The notes under the pieces: generated by a model
The model's database searches: none
The model's input: the letters and a program-made list of their open reading frames with translations, nothing else
Told to the model about the DNA's origin: nothing
Assembly (NCBI GenBank): GCA_020747015.1
Contig: JAGTJM010000092.1
Location: 31,763 to 95,762 of the forward strand
Source: Pyrenochaeta sp. MPI-SDFR-AT-0127
Taxonomy: Eukaryota; Ascomycota; Dothideomycetes; Pleosporales; Cucurbitariaceae
DNA length: 64,000 bases
Reading direction: 5' to 3'
Program-made: the position numbers and the translations under genes
Shown: positions 10,766-21,100 of the stretch, piece after piece
Layout: each line of letters begins with the position of its first letter
How positions within the stretch are numbered: position 1 is the stretch's first letter

Positions 10766-12821
10766 CTACTCGTTGATCCTACACAGCCGTCCTTGCTGCG
10801 TTGGCAATCCCCTCGTGCCCTCAACTTTCCATCCTTCGCTACCTACAGCCGTGACTGCGTAGAAAACATTCCACGGATCTCGTTGCCCCTTAATTTTTAA
10901 CAGTCTGTCGTAGTGGCGGCCATAGAAGCTGTATCGGAAATTTGGTTCTTCGGTGTCGGCCTCATTCATATAAGCACCACTGCCAGGACTCGCATCGCGC
11001 CACTTTTGCACAAACGAATTAAGGCGTGCATATGATGCCTTCCACTCCTCATCTGTGAGCTCTGGAGTATACCGTGTATTATCGAAGCCTGTCATATGCA
11101 TGGCGGCATTGCGAAGATGTGGCGAGACGGCGGAAGTGTAACCTGGGTAGCCTGCAGTTTCGTAGGTCGGCGCAAAGTCTACGGAGTGGAAGTTGTAGCC
11201 ACCCTCTTCGGCGAAGGAGCGGATCGATGACATTGTTTCCAGAAACGATTTCGATTTAGGATCCTCGAAATTAGACCGCGGTATAAGGCGAGATCCAAAC
11301 CGGCCACTACTCGTGGATCCAGATGGCCCACCAGGAATGGTCCCAAACTCGGCGTATGTCTTCCAGAACTTTGGCTCCGGATTTGATAATGCAATTCCCA
11401 CATCATTTAGATCTTTGATAAGTGGCGCAAGAAGCTCTTTCATCTCAGCCACAGTAACTCCCGGCTTAGTGATCTGGCTTCGGAGAGTGAACGTACGCTC
11501 AGGGTTCAAACTGCTTGGAGCTTGTGTGCGAACAGAATTCCACATGATACCTTTGGCGTTGTTGATGCGGAGGTTATGTGAGAAGTAAACATTTAAGCCT
11601 TGCCAAAATGTTTCGTTGGATACTCTAACAGTTGCGGTGGAATTACTGATGATGGGACCGGTCTGGAAATCGAAATCTGTTCGAGCAATCGCAGTCGGTG
11701 GGTATGCTTTAACGACGGCAGATGTTACGATGCCAAAATTGCCTACATGAGACATACATCAGAACAAGCAACTATCGGAAGGGGCAGCATCTTTACCTGG
11801 TCCACCGCCTCTTATCGCCCAGAACAGTTCAGCATTCACTTCTGGATTGGAATGAATGAATCTCCCATCCGCTGTGACCACCTCGAGGGAAAGGACCTGA
11901 TCAGCCATAAGGCCATACCTCGATGTCATATATGAGAAGCCTCCACCTTGCATCACTCCCCCATATGCTCCAATCGTGGGTGATCCTGGGGCCAGGAGTG
12001 TAATGTTTGCTTTACCCATGTGACTGTATACCTCATGCTGCTCCAAAGCAGCACCAACTCTTGCGGCCTGGCCATAATATTGTGCAATCTGTACATCTGG
12101 AAGATATTCGAATGCTTTTAATTGATGGACCCAAATTTGAAGTGCGCCGCCACCAGTGTTGCGTCCGAGGAAATCATGCCCAGTATTTCTTGATTCGTCA
12201 ATTGAGTCCAGGTCTTAGATAAAATGAACTCACTTGATAGTTAGCCTGATGTTATGGTTCCTTGCAAAGTTGACGGCAAGTTGAATATCCCTGACCACAG
12301 ATGCGTTGACAACGTACGCAGGGAAGGAGGTAAGGTTGCATTGAGATAGTGGTGGTGTACTATTGAAGCTAGGAACAGGGCAGGGGTTGCCAAGTTGCCA
12401 CTGTCCGAATGGTATGAGTGGATCTTCTTTCCTGTCGATGTGATAAGCGGTAGGAACAAATCGTAGGATCTTTGTAAGCGTACGCGAATAGTGCATCTCC
12501 TTGTCTTCGCCTTACAGTCGCACATCTTGTCGCATCTTCATATTCGCCCTTGTAACAAGCTGCAGCTGGAGGTATTCCCCTGATCAATGCTCCGCCGAGA
12601 CTCACGTTGAACGCACTCCAACGTTCTGGCGACGGCCAGCCTTCATAGCCTGGGTAGCTCTTGCAACGAGGTGTCTCTTCTACAGGTAGCCTTCCAAACG
12701 AGAGATCAGTGTTGTTGCCAATATCAGAATCTTTCAATTGCACGCTTTCGTAAGGGAAGTTATACGCTGATGCAATGAGTGGCGCGGCAAGAGATACCAT
12801 GACAAAAGCTGGAAACAACAT
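10766..12821 (-). CDS. Secreted FAD-linked oxidoreductase, berberine-bridge type
   Basis: Four exons: 12821-12516, 12469-12234, 12188-11797 and 11742-10766. The joined frame codes for 636 residues. The first 19 residues form a signal peptide (MLFPAFVMVSLAAPLIASA). The FAD_binding_4 (PCMH-type) domain shows YPAYVVNA, then NTGHDF with His185 as the likely 8-alpha-histidyl FAD attachment site, then GGVMQGGGFS, and GGGPGNFGIV across the last intron. The BBE domain is at the C-terminus (DPWNVFYAV). The second, cysteinyl FAD attachment seen in bicovalent members is not evident: the glycine-rich loop has no Cys. Enzymes of this type oxidise alcohols, sugars or alkaloid-like substrates and make H2O2; the substrate here is unknown. 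Introns 1 and 2 are only 46 and 45 bases, so the frame looks broken without splicing. The gene is divergent from the methyltransferase at 14507. Confidence 0.88.
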
Positions 12822-12867
12822 CCTGGCGGCAAATGTTATCTCAAAACTTAAAGAGATATGAAGGGAC

Positions 12868-12876
12868 CCTTATATC
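12868..12876 (-). promoter_or_regulatory. TATA-like element of the FAD oxidase
   Basis: On the minus strand this reads GATATAAGG, about 50 bases upstream of the ATG at 12821. Position and sequence fit a TATA box. The assignment is by sequence only. Confidence 0.35.
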
Positions 12877-14381
12877 CTTTACAGCTTTGTGGAAAGTATG
12901 CTGTATGTTGAACTGGCCTGCCATGCGGGAATGCCCCACAGCGCGAAAGCGGGAAGCCTACATGAATTAGGGATAACAGCCAAATTTACGCCCAATTGAG
13001 CGTGGCCTCGTGTCGGGCTATGGCAAAAATGCATGCTCATGATCCACTCCGGTATGCAGAAATGAGGTCGTAAGGAGGAACCAGGAATAGATAAGTGCCA
13101 GGTACGCGGGATAGAAGTGGCATGTTGGTGTTTATCCGGTTATCTCTTTGAATTGGCTCCAGTACTGGCTATACGGCATGGCACATCGAGAGCGGTTGGG
13201 TAGCTCCAGGCGTATACAGCAATCCCGATTCTGCGGGAAGCGGAATGTCATCCCTACCACAGGACTGGAACTAGTAGAGCTCATTGGTCGGCTATTATGT
13301 AGCCTGCACAGAATGCAACCATCATATGATACTCTCAGACCATAGAGCGTATATCCGGGATTACTTCGCATATGGTGATCGTAAACTCCAACAAAGATTG
13401 CGGAACTATAGGTAAATTACATATTGAGGGTCTCTTTCTGAGGTGACGTGGAGTGAATTGAGTAATGAACATTGTGGCTAGGGCCAGAAAGGCTACATGA
13501 ACAGACTTGAGACAAAACAAAGACTATCGTGCGGCTTCGAAGTGGCACAAACAAAGGTCGTCGGACTAATTCAAGAAGATGACGCAGGCCTAGCAACGAA
13601 GTCAGCAAGAAGAAACATGCGCATCCCAATTTTCACACCATCTTCTCGTCTAAATACATTCAACAAACACTTCCAGAACTCTGGTTACTTGCCACGTAGA
13701 TCCTCGGTCGGAAGATTGGCTTCCTCATTCGCCCCCAACTGGGAGCGCCTGGTGGCACTATGGCATTTCTGTTTACCATGGTGCAGGATATCGAAAACAT
13801 CGGGGAGATTTATTTCTTACTAGGACTTTACGTACCTAGCTTAATTTCGGTACTGCAAACTATCAGGTAACATCACTACACCCGACATGATCTTGTATCT
13901 TACGCTGGGTGCATATTAGATCTATTAGAAGTGCTAATCGTGAATTACCAGGATCCAATACCTCTAAAATACTTCAATCCAGCTCTTTTGCAGCCGCTAT
14001 TGCACGCTAGGGGCAATATGTTCCAGATAGTAGGGACCAGCTACCTGTAGGAGACGATGGAGGCGCAGAACAGAGCCTGGTTGCGAAAAATAATTTCTAG
14101 TTTTCAAGATCGGACCCAACTTTTGGGGAATACTTATGTAATCGATAAATTTCTACTAATGGTGATCCGATACCAATGATGAACTCTGTTGTGGAGCGAC
14201 TCGGTATTCTTACGGCATATTCGGGCGAACCCGGTCATATCGCTCCTTTACACACCCATTCGGACAGCCAACAGCGTATATCGCACAATTCGGTCTCATA
14301 TAAGCCCGAGGCCGAACTTTTGAATAGAAAAGTATCATGATTTCCTGAGTTCACCGAAATAGGCTGCAACGAAATGTTACG

Positions 14382-14388
14382 TATAAAA
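14382..14388 (+). promoter_or_regulatory. TATA box candidate of the O-methyltransferase
   Basis: TATAAAA occurs 119 bases upstream of the ATG at 14507. The spacing is compatible with a fungal TATA box and a leader of about 80 bases. Confidence 0.4.
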
Positions 14389-14506
14389 CACAAGGCAACC
14401 ACAGTAGGACAGCCCTCTACCAATCAACAACAGGATTCGCCTTCCATAAAACCTATCCCCTGAATCCTGATTAAAGGCCGTTGAAAACCATAGCAACGCA
14501 TTTAAT

Positions 14507-15710
14507 ATGGACACAGCGATGAATCAAATTCGCGATCTACATGCGAAAGCAAATGCCGATGAACGACAGCAGATCCAGGAGCAACTAAGAGATTTGCAAA
14601 GGGATCTATACACAGATTGGGAGATCACTTTTGGTCTAGCGACGGGAGTGGGTTATCCTAAACTAAAGCCATCTCCTTGAACGCCTTAGCTAACCCAAAT
14701 TCAAGCCTCTCCACTGGGCCCTCATACAGATCGGTGTCGATCTCTCTATTTTTACAACACTGTCATCCGCCTCTACCCCAGTTACTCATGAAGAGCTCGT
14801 TCAGAAAACCAATGCAGCGCCAAGGCTTCTGCAAAATCTGCTCCGCTCCATGGCAGCCTTTGGATTCATCACCGAAACCCTGAAAGATACATATGCTGCA
14901 AATCGTGTTTCGCACATATTCGCAAACCCCAATGTCATCGGTGCAGCACCTCACCTGTCAAAGATCCACACTCCCGTTGCTCAAGTACTGCCGAGTTACC
15001 TAAAAGAGCATAAGTATCAGGATATCAATGATTCTAAGGATTTGCCATTCCAACAGGCGGTGAAAACGAAACTTACGCCGTTTGAATGGATGAAGAGTGA
15101 CCCTGAGCAGATGAAAGCACTTGGGCACATCATGGTTCTCGACGCAGTGCAAAGTTGGGTATCCTCATACCCTGTCGAAAAAGAAGTTGGCGACTTCAAA
15201 GTCGCCAGTGACTCTGCCTTGCTAGTCGATATAGGTGGCGGTTTCGGCCAGCACTCTGTCTTCTTTAAGAATAAGTACCCGGACATCCCAGGCCGAATCA
15301 TTGTTCAGGATATTCCTTCTACTCTTGCGCACGCCCCAGCAGTCGAGGGCATCGAATTTGCCGCGTATGACTTTTTCACTCGCCAAACAGTGTGCGGCGC
15401 AAAGTTCTATTACTTGCGCCATGTCTTGCATGACTGGACGGACGAAGACTGTATCCGCATTCTCTCGAACATTATCCCCGCCATGGGCCCGGAGTCGCTT
15501 ATCTTGATTGACGAAGTTGTTCTTCCAGATTCGAAAGTGCCGTGGCAAGTTGCTATCATGAATTTGTCGATGTCGGCATGTCTAGGTGGGATGGAGCGGA
15601 GCAAGGAGGACTGGACGAATTTGCTAGGGCGAGCTGGGCTGAAGATGGTTGATGTGCATAAATATGATGATGTAAAGTTCCATAGTATCGTTACCGCTGT
15701 TCCTTTGTAG
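14507..15710 (+). CDS. SAM-dependent O-methyltransferase
   Basis: Two exons: 14507-14647 and 14706-15710, with a 58-base intron that has donor GTGGGT and a clear GCTAAC branch point. The joined frame gives 381 residues. The N-terminal part is helical (dimerisation/winged-helix type: PLHWALIQIGVDLSIFTTL, then THEELVQKT). The SAM-binding motif I is DIGGGFGQH from Asp222. The segment YLRHVLHDWTDEDC carries His289, the expected catalytic base of plant- and fungal-type family 2 O-methyltransferases. Such enzymes methylate hydroxyl groups of aromatic or polyketide metabolites; the substrate is unknown. Read without the intron the gene looks truncated at TGA 14678, but it is intact when spliced. It is divergent from the FAD oxidase and ends 111 bases from the stop of the convergent transporter gene. 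Confidence 0.88.
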
Positions 15711-15821
15711 ATCATCCAAAGGCTCATAGGATGGGGTCCTCATAATCCGGAAGGCTCGAGGTCGATGTAAGATAGAGCACTACTCCACCCAATCTACTGT
15801 CATTCTATAACTACTATCATG

Positions 15822-17601
15822 TCAACCAGCCCTTCCTCGCCGGCTCAAAGTCCTCGCTAGACTCCAGGCTCTTCCTCTGGCATTCTCTCCACCGTCTATA
15901 TCTCTTTCGCTTTGTCTCCGTCCTTGTTCCTCAGCGCTCTGTTGCTTCCACCCACCCTCAGTCCTATCTTCCTGTTTCTCTGGCCATAAAATCTGGTGAA
16001 TAATAACAGCTCTGATATTCATGATGATAACAAACAACCACATCATGACCAGTGCGATAGTCATTGCGCAGCCGACATACTGAATTGGTGTGTTGCCATT
16101 CAGCGCACGTGCAATGGCGAAAGTAGCCGTTGTCAGGGCGGTGTTCGGGAAGACGAATGAATACCAGGTCATTGCGAAATCCAACTTTCCTCGTGTAGCA
16201 CATGACCAATGCGCGCCAACGCTGATGAAGAAGAACCAGAGTGCGAGGCCCCATAGCCATAGGCCAACGAAGTTTGCGCAGATCATGCCTACGCGACCGG
16301 CAAGCTCGCCGTTTCCTTCACCCATGAAGTCATGTGGTACAACTTTGGGAAGTTCCAGCCCCATGGTGATGATCCCAGATATGGTAAACCCTGATGGTCC
16401 AACCGAGACAAACATGCCAGGGCGTACTGATTCTTTGGGCAGCTTTTGTGTCATGAGACGGTATATAAAGGCCGAGTAGATCATAAGAGAGACGAGGAAG
16501 CCGATTCCTTGGATTACATATCCTGTCAAGATGATGGCAAGTGCTGTATCATGGTTGGATACTTTCGGTCCTAGATTGCCTGCGTGAGGACCAATAATTA
16601 GTAGCGAATACGCTGGGAAGATCCAGATAGGAGTCATCTGGGATATCGTAAACGTTGTTGTTGACCACCTGTAGCCATGTCAATTCGTCTCTGAGCACAT
16701 GAGATGAAAGAAAACTCACATGATCAAATAGATCCCCATCGAGAATACAACAGCAAGCCCGCAGTCAAGCCAAAAGAGCACAATCATACATTGCTCCAGC
16801 CATTTCCCCACTCCCGGCGTGCCCACACCATATTGAGTGATGTTGATTAAGATGATACCGAAGCTCACAATAGCCGCTGGAATGAAGAGCGACTCTGTCG
16901 GATGCAGAAACGACGCTTTGAACGTTCTGGGATAAAAGTAGAATCGACATGAGATCATGGCGACGTTGAACACAAACAGCGCCATATTGAGTATGAAGAA
17001 GATACACCCTAAGGCGTATAAGCCTTGGAACCGGAATGGCACTAAGGATGTTAGTGTATACTCGTGAAAGCCAACAATGATTGAACACACCTGTATACAG
17101 CACATTAGCAATCCCTCCCGTAGCCATTGTCATACAAAACCACGTCCAAGTGAAGTGCCTAATTCTTTCTCGAAACCCCATTTTCGTACTCCCATCATCT
17201 CCTTGCCGTGCTCTTTCACGACTTTCATTGCTGGATACTCTAGCTTTCTCTTCCTCGCCATCGTCTCTACGGGTCTCTCGACTGCCATCACGCCTTCCAT
17301 TGTGTGCAAATGCTGCATCTCCGTGTTCATCTCCTGGTCCAGACAGCTTATCAAAAGGGTTTTGATCTGCAAGCTCCGGGTTCGGCGTAAAAACAGCTGG
17401 ATGGCTTCTCCATTGTAATCTTTCCGCAGCGCTATCGTAAGAGTCTTCCGACTCCCTCTCCCTCTCAGGCGATGCTTCAATTCTATTGATAACAGGTAGT
17501 CGCGGGGATGCATGAGTGTGTATCACCGGCAATGCGCTGATCGGGTGATTGCGCAAGTCTTCCCCCGGGATGGGTGGGTACAAGCGGGGCAACTTCGACA
17601 T
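15822..17601 (-). CDS. TDT-family transporter (sulfite efflux Ssu1 / malic acid Mae1 type)
   Basis: Three exons: 17601-17091, 17041-16720 and 16668-15822, giving 559 residues. About 140 N-terminal residues are hydrophilic and charged. They are followed by the family opening (RHFTWTWFCMTMATGGIANVLY) and about ten hydrophobic helices to residue ~510. The C-terminal tail is Arg-rich and polar (SLARTLSRRGRAG). The TDT (SLAC1/TehA/Mae1/Ssu1) fold exports anions at the plasma membrane: sulfite for Ssu1, malate or other C4-dicarboxylates for Mae1. The sequence does not decide the substrate. The start at MSKL 17601 was preferred; an in-frame ATG at 17736 would add 45 residues of poor coding character. 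The gene is convergent with the methyltransferase and could export a metabolite, though sulfite detoxification is equally plausible. Confidence 0.85.
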
Positions 17602-18118
17602 CGTAATGGAGGGTAAGACACTGTCACACCCTATCCGCGAAGGAGTAGAATGGTAAGGAAAGTACAAGGCTGAAGCCTGGAAGATATATGCCGATAGACA
17701 GCAATTGCGTACCCCACAATCTCGATCTTCGCACATGGCTTCAACGAATCACAACATGTATCCCAGTGATAGCGCCCACCATCTCGGCTAACTATCCGAA
17801 GGTGTTGTACTAAGCAAGGTCACTCGGTCTTTAGGAGACGCTTCTCGGAGAATAGCAAGAATGATCCATTACTAGAGCGGAACCTGTCAAGGATGCTCAA
17901 TCGAACACCTAAGCTCCCTTGCTATGCCGCTCAATAACCGTACCCTATGATCGTACACGAAGTTCCAATTCCCGAATCCGTTCAGTCCTCCCAGTATCAT
18001 TACGCCTTTTGCGATGCTATTGCCCTTTGGTCATCCCGGGCTCACGATGGAGCAACATTCCTGTGTACCAATTCCACGCCAACAACCATCCTCTCATACC
18101 TCAAAATCCCCAATCCGT
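17602..18118. other. Intergenic region between TDT transporter and TOR
   Basis: This contains the promoter of the transporter gene and the 3' end of TOR, both on the minus strand. No gene is seen. Confidence 0.5.
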
Positions 18119-21100
18119 CTACCAGAAACTGCACCAACCAATGTAATGCTGGCACAGATTCTCCAAGTTCGTCGCCTCCTTGATCAGGCGGTCAACTTGA
18201 TTGTAATAATCTAATTCCTCGCCGGGCCTGAAATCTTTACCCGTGAGTTTCTCCTTCACCCTTGACAGAACCTGTAGGGCGCGGGCATTTTGCACCTCCT
18301 TCGCTTCTGCTTCGTTGGGGGGAGCGATACTGGAACGGTGTCGGGGACGTCCGGCCATAGAAGATAATTCGGCGGCGGCGTCACCCATGATGGATTGGCG
18401 GCGCTCGGAGGGGTAGTTGGGTTCTGGCGGTGACTCGCCGCGGTGACCGAGACGCCAGGTGAGGAGGGGGTCGTGAATGAACTAATTCATACATTAGCAT
18501 CTTCATCCCAAAACGCACATGCACATGAAGGGAAACGCTAAGAGGGCAATACTTACAGCTTCAAGTACCGCCATGACACTCTCCTTATTGCTCCTCAACA
18601 CCCGCATAACATGCTCACACGTTGTCCGATAACTGCCCTCGATATTGCTAACTTCCATGGCATACGTCAACATGCGCGTAAGACGGAACGGCACCCGTTC
18701 AGGGTACTTCTCGCGGTGCATGGCCACTTCAAAGCAGTCTCCAAAATCGATGTGGATGATCTTGCCCGTAACCCTGTCCAGCATAAGATTACTTGGGTGA
18801 CGATCACCAAGACCCAAAATGTATCCAACCATGGACATGACAGCAAGCGATCGTGTATAGTTAGTACGGCGATCCAGCCATGCTTCTGAACTCTTGCTCT
18901 TGAGCCATAGCACGCGGTAGAGATCTTGTCCGGTGGTGTTGTCGAGCGCGTAGCCAAAGACTTCGACCTTTTGCATGAGGGTGAGGCAATCGTAGTCTGG
19001 GGCCATTTGCAGCATGATGCGGTGCTCGATGTTGAGTAGAATTTTTCGGCTATCACGATACTCGCGGATAAGGACGTGCAGGGTGTCACTGTTAGGAACG
19101 AAGCCAAGGAGACCAGACTGCGTGCTAAGCGGAACGGCGGCGTAGCGCTGGATGTTGAGATGGCGCTTGCGGGACTCGACATCGTTGGAAAGTAGAGTGT
19201 TGCAGAGGCCGAAGAGCTGCATGACACGTTCATCTTGACGGATATCTTCGTGGCCCTTGAGAATATGCGTGTGCGCTTTCCCGTCACTACCCTTCATTTC
19301 AAGCTTTCTGGGTCGCTGCTTCGACTGGATAACAGAGGCCAAGGGATCGAACGAAATAATACGGATAATCGGCTTGTTGACGTGATACGTGCCAGGAACG
19401 GCGAGCTCAAGATCATGTGCGTCCTTCAGTTTCGGCGAGACATACTGGAGTTCCAGTGTCATCAAAGAGGGCAATTGACGAGCGATCTTGCGGAACACCT
19501 GGTAGTACAGATCCCAGGCTTGGTTGAGGTCTCCAATTTCTCCAGATGTTCTAAATGTGTTGCACCAGTCGCGAGCTTCCTGCAGCTCGCGCCCGAACGA
19601 CTGTATAAAAGAGATCTCACGCAGCGTTTCGGGTCCCTTATCGAGCATAGCATGGAGTGGTGCGAGTGTGGCGAACATACCATCAATGTTGTGGTCGCCA
19701 AAGTAAAGTCGACTTGCTTCCTCGAGACCCTCATGCCATTGTTCGTGCCAGAGTACAGCAATACGGATAAGCTCGTGGCTGACAAGATCAGCTTGTTCAA
19801 CAAGCTTTGGCGAGTGTTCGCGCATAGCCTCCATAAGCTCCTTCGCGGACCGTTGACGTCGAGACACGTCGGACTTCATGGAGACGGTCAACGGGAATAC
19901 CAAAGCCTGCGGGTGTGCTTTGCCAACTTCGATGAGCAGTTGGTGGATCGATTGCCTGACTGTGGGATTGGGCTGATTGATCCTAGCTAGTAGCTGAGGG
20001 ATGACCTCCAGCCAAGTGTCAATCGGAACCGATTTCGTTCCCTCTGTAATTGTGCGATTGACCTCCGACAAACCGCCATGGCTGAACCATAGCGTAAGTA
20101 GCCTGAGGGTGTCTTGGAGCGAGCTCGTAGACGATAGCGCAATGGACTTGAAGAAGCCATGAATAGCTGGGACAACATGATCGTGCACCATGTTAGAGGG
20201 CACATCTGTAGTCTCGCGATCCGCCTTGGACGTAATCGAGTTGATGACCTCGAAGTTGGCAAGTGCCCATGCGTGCCATGCCTTGTACCAGTTCTGATTG
20301 TATCGCGTAGCAGCAGCGTATGCGGACAATATTTCATGTACAAACTCGTGCTCCCACTCGCCGTCCTGAAGCTCTTGCTGCCAATCGCCCTGCTTAAGGT
20401 AGCACTTGGCCAGCAGACGGTGGTAGTCGGCCAATTCAGAGGGTGATGCGCCCATGCCTGATCCGTTCATAACACTCGAGCCGTTCATTCCGTTGACGCC
20501 GTTGTGACCGTTGGTCGCGGCGAAAGGATTCATGTTGTTGAAAATATGCTGTCCGTTAGACATACCGTTCAAACCATTCTGTGCCATCAATGGATTGGCG
20601 GCGGATCTGGTCCTCATGGCCAAATCGTCGGAAAGTCGAGCAGTGAAGTCCTTCATACTATCAAGGGCCTCTTGTTTGAAGTTCTGATCTGCCCACATAT
20701 ATTTGTATGTCGCATACGCTACAGGATGTGAGATCTTGTGAGCATTTTCACGCACAAACTCGACCACTTTGCCTTCGCCTGAGCCCTCGATATCCAACAG
20801 TTTCTGTAGCGCTTTGTTCGCAAGGTTCATCCTGTTATTCTTTCGGCAAAGATTGGTGTACTTGATCCACATGTCGGTGCCTTCATGAGGCGAGATCACA
20901 AGCTGGCGCACCTTGATCATACGCTGCCAGACTTCCGGATTCGGCTGCAGCCCCTTAAGCCGCTTCATCCAGGTCTTGCGCATGCTAGCCTGCTTGTCTT
21001 TGTTGGCTTCGTTTTGCTTGTATAGCATGACTTCCTCGAGTTCCGCTAACATCTGAACGCGCATTATCGGTAGATATGCTCGTTGGTACGATTCTCCCAA

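Larger units (their letters stand above)
12822..14506. other. Divergent intergenic region of the FAD oxidase and methyltransferase
   Basis: This 1.7 kb stretch separates two outward-facing start codons. No frame longer than about 110 codons and no recognisable domain was found on either strand, so no third gene can be supported. It should contain both promoters and could be a shared control region. Composition is moderately AT-rich. Confidence 0.5.

Noticed and set aside
14507..15710. Broken methyltransferase (pseudogene)
   Set aside because: The apparent break at 14678 lies in a normal 58-base intron; the spliced frame and the catalytic motifs are intact.
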